Shown in pieces: positions 1 through 5,263 of a stretch of DNA of 5,713 nt. Under the pieces are notes generated by a model, which ran no database searches, was not told the origin of the DNA, and saw only the letters and a program-made list of their open reading frames with translations. The stretch is from Acidobacteriota bacterium (GTDB lineage: Bacteria > Acidobacteriota > Terriglobia > Terriglobales > Acidobacteriaceae). Position 1 is the first letter of the stretch. Each line of letters begins with the position of its first letter. The stretch is from assembly GCA_021793595.1 (NCBI GenBank), contig JAJYSL010000290.1, positions 1 to 5,713 on the forward strand. The letters are read 5' to 3'. Position numbers and translations under genes: made by a program.

Positions 1-2079
1 GCTCCTGAGACCGGCGGCGGCTACACCACGGTGCGGACGGCGGTGCGCGCCCGGCCCGGAGTGTTTGTGCGGGCGGCCCAGGACTTATATGCCGCTGACC
101 TGACTCGCTCACGACTGGACGCCTATGTGAATGCAGTCAAAAAGATTTCCGCCACCGATCCGAGCCGTTTAGAATCGCGCGCCAGACTGCTGGCTCGGAC
201 GCTCTATCTAAAAATCAACATGGACTGTTTTGATTTGCCGACTGAGCAGCAAGAAGCCTGCCTAATCCAGGATCCTGACAACGTGGTATTGAACGATGCG
301 CAGAGCCAGTCGATGGTGGCGGCGCTGACCTCCGGGGCGGCAGGCGACATGATCAATCAGATCAGTTCATCCCCTTTAGCCGGGGGTGGGGCGTATAGCC
401 CGTATGTCGGTGCAGTGGTTGACATGGTGCGCATCATGGGAAGCTTGCACACTGCCCAATATGCCTATATTCCTGCGCTGGCGATTATGGACGACGACAT
501 GCTAGACATAAAACTGAGTAGTCCTCCGTCCTTCAGCAACCCCAAGTCCGTGATTGTGGCTAGCCTGCCGCCTGTTACGCCAGTTCACTTTCCGATGTTG
601 AGTGCTGTGCATCCGGGGGAATTGCTGTGTCTGGAACAGCCCTCGCTGGTACTTCCTGTGGAAGGTGCTCCGCTGGTGTTTTCTACCAGATATGCCCACG
701 ATCTGTATCTACGGGTGAAAGACAGCGCCGGCCGTTCGCTTGACCTGCCTGCGGTTGCCAGTGCCGAGCGCGGCGGCTTTGCGGTGGATGCGCGAGCCCT
801 TCAGAAGACGCCCGTGGCCGGATCCCTTACCGGAGAGCTAGGGGGGCAATGGGGCTTCGATTCCTGGAGCGGTCCAGACTTCGCCTTTACCAATTCCCGC
901 CCACAGCAATGGACCTTTCTGCCCGGCGAGACGGATGCCCTGACCGCAGCCAGCAATCTCTCGCTGAATCTGCAGGCTCATAGCGTTGTCTGCGTCAAGG
1001 GTGTCGACGTTATTACTCCGGAGAGTAAGGTGGTCAAGGCGGACTGGACCCGCACTTCTCCGCGGCAGATGCAAGTCCATCTCCCCACGACGGAAACATC
1101 CCAGGGCTTGTACACGGTCGCTGTGGCGGAGTACGGCCAAAGCAAGCCGGCCAAGGTTGTGGTGCATGTCTATCCACCCTCGGCTGTCATCACCGATTTG
1201 GTTCTGCACGCCGGCGACAACGAAGGCGTGCTGCGAGGAACTCATCTGCAGGAAGTCACATCTGTGGAGATGGCCGGAATCGTCTTTCATCCCAGCCAGG
1301 TGCCGCTCGTCCATGCGGGCGAGACGTTACATCTGGACACCAATGCCAAGCTTGCCGGGAACAAGACTCTGGTGGCAGGCGCCACGGTGACGGCGCACAT
1401 TCACCTGAAGGATGGTCGCGTGCTGAATGTTCCCGTGACGATTGCCCCTCCACGACCGCGCGTACAACTTCTCAGTAAGAGCATCGCGCTCAATCCCAGC
1501 GGTAGCTCCGGATTTATCCATCTGAGCAATGGCAATGACCTGCCGCAATACGGGCACCTCACCTTCTTCCTGCAGTCGGTGGCTCCGGTGCAGTTTCCGC
1601 GAGATGAAAAAATCGAAGTGGCATCTGCTGACGGCGGTTTCGATACCACGCTGAGCCTCGCGAACGACGGATTGACGTTACAGGATTCGCAAACGGTGCT
1701 GGCCATGCTCGATCCGGCGAAGGCTTTTGGTGGGTCCGCCTTTGGACCCATTCGCTTCCGCCCTGTCACCGCCGAAGGGGTTGCGGGCGACTGGGAGCCG
1801 CTGGCCAATCTGGTGCGTTTGCCATCGTTGAAACAGGTGGAATGTCCTTCGAGTCCCCTGCTTCCCTGTACGCTGACCGGGGAAAATCTTTTCCTGATCG
1901 ACTCCATTGCCTCCACGCAGCAATTCACCCAGCCCACGGCTGTGCCGCTGGGATTTGCAGGGAGCTCGTTGACCGTACCACGGCCGAATGGGACCACGCT
2001 GTACCTGAAACTGCGCGACGATCCCTCCACCGTGAATTTGATTTCGCTGCCCGTGCTACCGGAACCGGACGATAATTAG
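1..2079 (+). CDS. Large beta-rich protein with IPT/TIG-like segments, 5' end missing (unrecognised family)
   Basis: The reading frame is open from base 1 to a TAG at 2077-2079, giving 692 visible residues. The GTG at 31 is only the first possible start inside the window and has no visible ribosome binding site, so the gene almost certainly begins upstream. Counting from that GTG, residues 20-150 look alpha-helical, with an Arg-rich stretch and then Ala/Met/Gly-rich segments. From about residue 165 onward the protein is beta-rich, with alternating hydrophobics and many Pro, Gly, Ser and Thr. Residues 382-470 resemble an IPT/TIG immunoglobulin-like fold (VITDLVLHAGDN, VLRGTHLQEVTSVEMAG). A second, weaker one lies near 605-650 (CTLTGENLFLIDSIAS). 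Such folds are typical of exported or surface proteins, but the part that would carry a signal peptide is missing. No catalytic motif is seen. I do not recognise the family; acidobacterial genomes contain large hypothetical proteins of this general type. Confidence 0.85.
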   Translation, partial: APETGGGYTTVRTAVRARPGVFVRAAQDLYAADLTRSRLDAYVNAVKKISATDPSRLESRARLLARTLYLKINMDCFDLPTEQQEACLIQDPDNVVLNDAQSQSMVAALTSGAAGDMINQISSSPLAGGGAYSPYVGAVVDMVRIMGSLHTAQYAYIPALAIMDDDMLDIKLSSPPSFSNPKSVIVASLPPVTPVHFPMLSAVHPGELLCLEQPSLVLPVEGAPLVFSTRYAHDLYLRVKDSAGRSLDLPAVASAERGGFAVDARALQKTPVAGSLTGELGGQWGFDSWSGPDFAFTNSRPQQWTFLPGETDALTAASNLSLNLQAHSVVCVKGVDVITPESKVVKADWTRTSPRQMQVHLPTTETSQGLYTVAVAEYGQSKPAKVVVHVYPPSAVITDLVLHAGDNEGVLRGTHLQEVTSVEMAGIVFHPSQVPLVHAGETLHLDTNAKLAGNKTLVAGATVTAHIHLKDGRVLNVPVTIAPPRPRVQLLSKSIALNPSGSSGFIHLSNGNDLPQYGHLTFFLQSVAPVQFPRDEKIEVASADGGFDTTLSLANDGLTLQDSQTVLAMLDPAKAFGGSAFGPIRFRPVTAEGVAGDWEPLANLVRLPSLKQVECPSSPLLPCTLTGENLFLIDSIASTQQFTQPTAVPLGFAGSSLTVPRPNGTTLYLKLRDDPSTVNLISLPVLPEPDDN

Positions 2080-2084
2080 AGCAT

Positions 2085-2104
2085 TTCGCTGCTCCTGGAG
2101 CGAA
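2085..2104 (+). terminator. Possible weak terminator hairpin after the large gene
   Basis: Five bases after the TAG stop, TTCGCT (2085-2090) pairs with AGCGAA (2099-2104) around an 8-base loop, followed by the AT-rich TTATTC. The stem is short and the T-run is poor, so intrinsic termination is uncertain. A competing pairing of CTCCTG (2092-2097) with CAGGAG (2110-2115) uses part of the same sequence. The position, just past the stop and facing a convergent gene, fits a terminator. Nothing else is seen in the 117-base gap. Confidence 0.3.
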
Positions 2105-2196
2105 TTATTCAGGAGTAGAAGTCTTGGAGAAAATAGATTGCCTGAATGCACTTGGGCTGGGGCTGATGCAGGCGCGCGTCGGCCAGCAATCCGCTC

Positions 2197-2463
2197 TTAA
2201 TTTACCGGGCCGGGGACGGCTTCCATGGGAAGCATAGCTTGCGGCTGTGGGATCAGGCCGATCATTGACATCAGGGAAAAAGTGAGCTGCGCCGCTCCTT
2301 GAAACTTCCATTCGCAGCGATCGAAGGTCGCATTCACCACCTCAAAGGGTCCGCCCGAATAAAAAATGATGCATTCCCGCAGGGCGCAGTTTACGATCCA
2401 GACCTCCTCCAACACGATCACCTTTCCGGTGAGCGTAATGCCTTCATACTTGGTTATAGGCAT
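2197..2463 (-). CDS. Small 88-residue orphan protein with two beta-helix-like repeats
   Basis: The chosen start is the ATG at 2463, because GAGGAG lies five bases upstream, the best Shine-Dalgarno sequence in the window. A longer in-frame start at 2616 would overlap the dehydratase gene and adds residues of unlikely composition. The stop is TAA at 2199-2197. Two units line up with a 19-residue spacing: VNCALRECIIFYSG (residues 24-37) and VNATFDRCEWKFQG (43-56). They share V, N, C and G at the same places and have aromatic or aliphatic residues at matching positions. This resembles single coils of right-handed beta-helix or pentapeptide-like proteins with inward Asn and Cys ladders. The C-terminus (about 60-88) is hydrophobic, then Pro- and Met-rich. 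There is no signal peptide. The function is unknown. It lies downstream of the dehydratase in the same direction, after a 139-base gap, and probably has its own promoter. Confidence 0.75.
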   Translation of the reverse strand: MPITKYEGITLTGKVIVLEEVWIVNCALRECIIFYSGGPFEVVNATFDRCEWKFQGAAQLTFSLMSMIGLIPQPQAMLPMEAVPGPVN

Positions 2464-2468
2464 GCTTT

Positions 2469-2474
2469 CTCCTC
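2469..2474 (-). promoter_or_regulatory. Shine-Dalgarno site that fixes the start of the 88-residue gene
   Basis: On the minus strand GAGGAG occupies 2474-2469, followed by five bases (AAAGC) and the ATG at 2463. The match to the anti-Shine-Dalgarno sequence and the spacing are both near ideal. This argues for the 88-residue product over the 139-residue open frame. Confidence 0.7.
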
Positions 2475-2497
2475 GCTGGCATTCTGGGTGTTCTCCA

Positions 2498-2525
2498 AGT
2501 ATAGGTCGCCAGCTCGTCGGTTTCC
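2498..2525 (-). promoter_or_regulatory. Possible promoter of the 88-residue gene
   Basis: On the minus strand TATACT (2503-2498) is a good -10 hexamer (5 of 6 to TATAAT). Sixteen bases upstream is GGAAAC (2525-2520), which does not fit sigma-70 TTGACA but recalls the GGAAC-type -35 of many ECF sigma factors. A TTGACT at 2537-2532 lies 28 bases from the -10, too far to pair with it. Transcription would start near 2491, giving a leader of about 28 bases. This is prediction from hexamers only. Confidence 0.3.
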
Positions 2526-2602
2526 TGATGTAGTCAAGGGCGGAATCAGGCTTCCAACCCCAGAGAAGATGAAGCGAAACATGATTTGGATCGGGAGCGC
2601 TG

Positions 2603-2878
2603 CTAGAGTTTGGCAATTTCTACGGCCATGGAAATATCGCGCCCGGTGACGCCGCCGGCATCATGCGAGACCAGCGCCACACGGACTTTGTTATAGCGGA
2701 GATCGATGTCGGGATGGTGGTTGGCTTTTTCCGCCAGCAACGCCAGCCGCACGACAAACGCGAAGGCCGAGGCAAAATCGGCAAAGTTGTAATCACGGAC
2801 CAGCGCGCCGGCGTCATAGTTCCATCCGGGAAGCGCAGCCAGCTTATCCTGAATTTCTTTGTCCGATAACTTCGCCAT
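2603..2878 (-). CDS. phhB: Pterin-4-alpha-carbinolamine dehydratase (PCD/DCoH family)
   Basis: This 91-residue cytosolic enzyme dehydrates 4a-hydroxytetrahydropterin to quinonoid dihydropterin, recycling the cofactor of aromatic amino acid hydroxylases. The family signature is clear: E50-K-A-N-H54-H55-P56, then YNKV (62-65) and SHDAGGVTGRD (71-81). H54, H55 and H72 correspond in spacing to the three catalytic histidines of rat DCoH (61, 62 and 79). The length is typical of bacterial members. The start is the ATG at 2878, giving the usual N-terminus (MAKLSDKEIQ, then LPGW). A longer frame reaches 2986, but its extra residues look non-coding. The ribosome binding site is weak (GGA eight bases upstream). 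No phenylalanine hydroxylase gene is in the window, so the physiological partner is unknown; stand-alone PCD homologues also occur in bacteria lacking that enzyme. It lies 164 bases downstream of the HD-GYP gene. Confidence 0.95.
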   Translation of the reverse strand: MAKLSDKEIQDKLAALPGWNYDAGALVRDYNFADFASAFAFVVRLALLAEKANHHPDIDLRYNKVRVALVSHDAGGVTGRDISMAVEIAKL

Positions 2879-3042
2879 GGTTCGGTTCCATCCTGTTCCT
2901 GAGGAGTCAACGCCGCGTGCAGCCATTTTGGACGCGGGCAGGGAAGATTGGCAAAGGAAGGGGCAGGGAGGTTCAAACATGAGCATTCTTCAGGAAAAAC
3001 GACGCGATCGGTGTGGCCGCTTGATGCTGACAGGGAGACCTT

Positions 3043-4254
3043 CTAACTGACGCCGCCGAAGGTGTAGCTGAACGGGGAGAAGGCAGGGCCATCGCGCATG
3101 ATTCCCTCCCGCAGATCCTGCCACAGAGAATCGGGAGTGCCCTCAAACACATCGACAATGGACGGATCGAACTGGGTCCCGGCGCATCGAAGGATCTCCT
3201 TGCGCGCGGCAGCTATGGTATTGGCTTTGCGATACGGGCGGTTGGAGGTAATTGCGTCAAAGGTGTCTGCGATGGCAAAGATGCGCGCGCCAATGTGGAT
3301 TTGCTCTCCACGCAGACCGCGGGGATAGCCGGTGCCGTCAAAGTATTCCTGGTGCGAGTAGACAATTTCGGCAGCTTCCTGTAAGTAGGGAATTTTGCGG
3401 ATCATCTGATAGCCCAGCTCGCAATGGGTACGCATAATTGCCTGCTCCTCTGGAGTCAGCTTGGCTGGCTTGCGCAGGATCGCATCCGGAATGGCCATCT
3501 TGCCGATGTCGTGAAGAAAGGCGCCGCGACCCACGATGCGCAGTTCCGGCTCGCGCAGACCCACCGCCCGTCCCAGCGCGAGGGTGTAGGCAGTGACGCG
3601 CTTGGAGTGACCCTCCGTTTCCGCATCTTTCAAGTCAAGCGCGTAGCCCAAGGCCTCCAGGGTCACGTCGTAGGAACTTTCCAGTTGCTGCATATTATGC
3701 TGCAGCAATTCGGTTCGCGCGGTAATCATCTGTTCCAGGTGATGCCGGAACAAGTCATTTTGAGCGCACAGCCGCTGGTAGTCCAGCGTGCGATGGATTG
3801 CGGCGAGAAGCTGTTCCGCGGAAAACGGCTTGGCAACAAAATCGTACGCGCCCTGTTGTAAAGCCTGTATTGCCTGTGAGACATAGTCTCGATGTGTCAG
3901 CACCAGGATGGGAATCTGTGCACGGTATGAGTTCCAGCCGGCTCCGTTCGGACCCAGCAGATGTTCTGTCACCTGCTTCAGCCACAAGGAAAGTTGCGCG
4001 GGATGCGGGCCTGTGTCGAGCAGGATCAAGTCGATTCGCAAATGGGCATGTGGATTCGAAGTTGAATTGGAGGCAAGGGATCTGATTGCCTTTGCCGGCG
4101 AGGCAAACGTAAGCACCGACATATTCTTCGCCTGTAGCATCCGGGCAATCGAATCTCCCTCGTCGTGATCGTCCACGAGCAAGAGGATCTGTCCCGCGGC
4201 GGCCGCCGGAGGGGGCGAGGATTCGGTCGCGATCACTGAGGATTCCACAGTCAT
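3043..4254 (-). CDS. Response regulator with REC receiver and HD-GYP phosphodiesterase domains
   Basis: This 403-residue cytosolic two-component regulator probably hydrolyses cyclic di-GMP when its receiver is phosphorylated. The REC domain spans about residues 21-160, with acidic pair D28-D29, phosphoacceptor D80 (LILLD), switch T120 (LVLT) and K142 (AKPF). A helical, coiled-coil-like linker (160-195) follows. The HD-GYP domain covers about 195-385: E212 and H216 (ETEGHSKRV), H248-D249-K252 (FLHDIGK), H277, the GYP motif 301-311 (HQEYFDGTGYP) and D330 (IADTFDAITSNRPYR). Two oddities appear. The usual HHE is HQE, so one histidine that binds metal in structurally known members is Gln302. The receiver is about 15-20 residues longer than usual, with extra residues near 62-73 and 98-113, and lacks the common Met-Pro after D80. 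ATG 4254 is the most upstream ATG after an in-frame TAG 24 bases before it; no strong ribosome binding site is seen. No histidine kinase is in the window. Confidence 0.95.
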   Translation of the reverse strand: MTVESSVIATESSPPPAAAAGQILLLVDDHDEGDSIARMLQAKNMSVLTFASPAKAIRSLASNSTSNPHAHLRIDLILLDTGPHPAQLSLWLKQVTEHLLGPNGAGWNSYRAQIPILVLTHRDYVSQAIQALQQGAYDFVAKPFSAEQLLAAIHRTLDYQRLCAQNDLFRHHLEQMITARTELLQHNMQQLESSYDVTLEALGYALDLKDAETEGHSKRVTAYTLALGRAVGLREPELRIVGRGAFLHDIGKMAIPDAILRKPAKLTPEEQAIMRTHCELGYQMIRKIPYLQEAAEIVYSHQEYFDGTGYPRGLRGEQIHIGARIFAIADTFDAITSNRPYRKANTIAAARKEILRCAGTQFDPSIVDVFEGTPDSLWQDLREGIMRDGPAFSPFSYTFGGVS

Positions 4255-4330
4255 TGCGTTGCTATAAGAAATCTACCTTCTCTACTCACAAGCTTCCAGA
4301 AAAAATCGACGTGGGATCAAGTAAATAGCA

Positions 4331-4360
4331 CCCACACCCTGGTAAAAATCACGTGTTGGG
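4331..4360. repeat. Short hairpin with a competing partner upstream
   Basis: CCCACAC (4331-4337) pairs with GTGTTGGG (4353-4360) in seven base pairs with one bulged T and a 15-base loop. The same CCCAC can instead pair with GTGGG at 4311-4315. Either structure would lie in the leader of the minus-strand HD-GYP transcript if its promoter is farther upstream, or in promoter DNA of the plus-strand gene. Short stems like these can arise by chance. Confidence 0.3.
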
Positions 4361-4387
4361 TTCCAATCTGCTGCGGGTATAAAGATT

Positions 4388-4446
4388 ACGACATGGTATA
4401 TGTATGCCCAATAGTGGTATTTACATTCCATATATCAGTATGTCGT
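4388..4446. repeat. 59-bp AT-rich imperfect inverted repeat (operator or leader hairpin candidate)
   Basis: The left arm is ACGACAT followed by GGTATATGTA (4388-4404). The right arm, read on the minus strand from 4446 to 4427, is ACGACAT, then ACT, then GATATATGGA. The arms share seven identical outer bases and an inner block of ten with two differences, offset by a 3-base insertion. Folded as RNA this gives about 16 pairs including one G-U, one mismatch, a 3-base bulge and a 22-base loop. TGGTAT also occurs twice in direct orientation (4394 and 4415), 21 bases apart, about two helical turns. Its place between two divergent regulators, just past a TATAAA, suits an operator or a structured leader. 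It is not a terminator: no T-run follows in a useful position and no gene ends nearby. Confidence 0.55.
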
Positions 4447-4596
4447 TTTAGATGCTAAATCTGTGCATGGAGGTGCCCATCGTCCTGCCAAAACCGAAGG
4501 AAAGCCATCATCCCCTGAAAAAGCCGCCCCAAGTGTGCAGCAGCTTTGCGCATCTGGAGAGCAAAATGAAGAAGTGGCCCACGGCTTGCATATCTT

Positions 4597-5205
4597 ATGG
4601 GCAAGATGCAACTTTTTTCCGAATCCACCATGGGAAATTCCGTCGGCATGATCCTACCGCGATCCGCGACTGTCTCACAGTCCATTATCGTCAGGAATGC
4701 ACATAGCTATAGCACTGCGGATGAGCAGCGGGATGTTTTCGAGAGCCATCGTCATCATATTTTCTCCGTTGCCTATTACATGACGGGCGATGAACGGGAA
4801 GCGGAATCCATTCTGCAGTCGACATTTATCCATTCATTTAAGAAGCAAGGCCGTCCGTCCATCGTAACTCTGGACGAGGCGCTGATGGACGAGTTACATC
4901 ATCGCCTGTCGCTGGAAGCAGTTCCCGCCATGAGCACGGAAGGAAAGGGGCTAAGCCGTCGGAACATTCGACGCACCGATCTGGAAGAGGCGTTGTGGCA
5001 ACTGCCAGCGCGGGAGAGGCTCTGCTTCCTGCTGCGGGATGTTGAGGGATATGCTCCTGGCCGCATTGCGGGGCTGCTGCGGACTACTGAGGTAGAAGTT
5101 CAATGCACAGTCCTCTCGGCTCGGCTGAGAATTCGGACGCTACTGGCGGAACAGCGCGTCTCCGACCGAAGCTGGACGGAGCACCAGTTCCACATGGACG
5201 CCTGA
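4597..5205 (+). CDS. Sigma-70/ECF-like factor lacking recognisable regions 2.3-2.4
   Basis: The 202-residue frame encodes a protein related to ECF sigma factors, which direct RNA polymerase to promoters. A region 2.1-2.2-like segment (48-83) reads FESHRHHIFSVAYYMTGDE, then AESILQSTFIHSFKK; the core-binding part is recognisable, although the usual DLxQE is SILQS. Where regions 2.3-2.4 would melt and read the -10 element, the sequence has only a short helix (LDEALMDELHHRL, 92-104). A linker with RRNIRRTDLEEAL (121-133) follows. Region 4 (127-184) is clear: LPARERLCFLLRDVEGY, then a helix-turn-helix at 152-183 with an atypical second helix (VEVQCTVLSARLRIR). A close acidobacterial sigma-like family seems likely from memory. 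The start is uncertain: ATGs at 4597, 4606, 4630 and 4648 are in frame and none has a good ribosome binding site. An in-frame TGA at 4567 bounds the gene. It is divergent from the HD-GYP regulator. No anti-sigma gene follows. Confidence 0.85.
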   Translation: MGKMQLFSESTMGNSVGMILPRSATVSQSIIVRNAHSYSTADEQRDVFESHRHHIFSVAYYMTGDEREAESILQSTFIHSFKKQGRPSIVTLDEALMDELHHRLSLEAVPAMSTEGKGLSRRNIRRTDLEEALWQLPARERLCFLLRDVEGYAPGRIAGLLRTTEVEVQCTVLSARLRIRTLLAEQRVSDRSWTEHQFHMDA

Positions 5206-5211
5206 TCGGAC

Positions 5212-5249
5212 GACTCTTGCGCCACTTCGGCGGGCTATCATAGAGAGTC
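5212..5249. terminator. Possible bidirectional terminator between convergent genes
   Basis: GACTCT (5212-5217) pairs with AGAGTC (5244-5249), and inside it CGCC (5220-5223) pairs with GGCG (5229-5232) across a 5-base loop. The structure fills most of the 58-base gap between two convergent stop codons, where a shared terminator is expected. No long T-run follows on either side and the inner and outer stems are separated by an 11-base asymmetric stretch, so efficiency is doubtful. Confidence 0.35.
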
Positions 5250-5263
5250 TTCCTCAAACAGGA

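Larger units (their letters stand above)
4255..4596. other. Divergent intergenic control region between HD-GYP and sigma-like genes
   Basis: This 342-base stretch separates two divergently transcribed regulators. The part from 4261 to 4450 is clearly more AT-rich than the flanking genes. It holds a TATAAA (4378-4383, +) that could be a -10 box, with only a poor TTGGGT (4357-4362) as -35. It also holds a 59-bp imperfect inverted repeat and two mutually exclusive short hairpins around 4311-4360, listed separately. A perfect CACGTG palindrome sits at 4350-4355. I could not identify a convincing promoter for the minus-strand gene. From 4450 to 4596 two overlapping open frames exist, but neither has a convincing start site or recognisable protein. 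Both leaders are over 100 bases whatever starts are used, which leaves room for regulatory RNA structure. Confidence 0.6.

Noticed and set aside
1..100. Resemblance of GYTTVR...RPGVFVRAAQDLYAA to the C-terminal end of acidobacterial VWA-domain proteins
   Set aside because: The match is short and low in information, and the domain it would belong to lies outside the window.
1401..2030. 209-residue minus-strand open frame inside the large gene
   Set aside because: It is antisense to a continuous beta-rich coding frame; its Arg/Ser/Pro-rich translation is typical of a shadow frame.
2464..2616. Upstream extension of the 88-residue gene to an ATG at 2616, giving 139 residues
   Set aside because: It would overlap the dehydratase stop, has no ribosome binding site and covers the predicted promoter; the GAGGAG site clearly favours the ATG at 2463.
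2879..2986. N-terminal extension of the dehydratase to 2986
   Set aside because: The added residues do not resemble the family, whose members begin close to the MAKLSDKEIQ segment.
2979..3042. Possible terminator after the HD-GYP gene, because a T5 run follows GATCGCGTCG on the minus strand
   Set aside because: No stem of useful length could be paired directly before the T-run.
4452..4706. 84-residue open frame on the plus strand before and into the sigma-like gene
   Set aside because: It overlaps well-supported coding sequence in another frame, has no ribosome binding site and has an unlikely composition.
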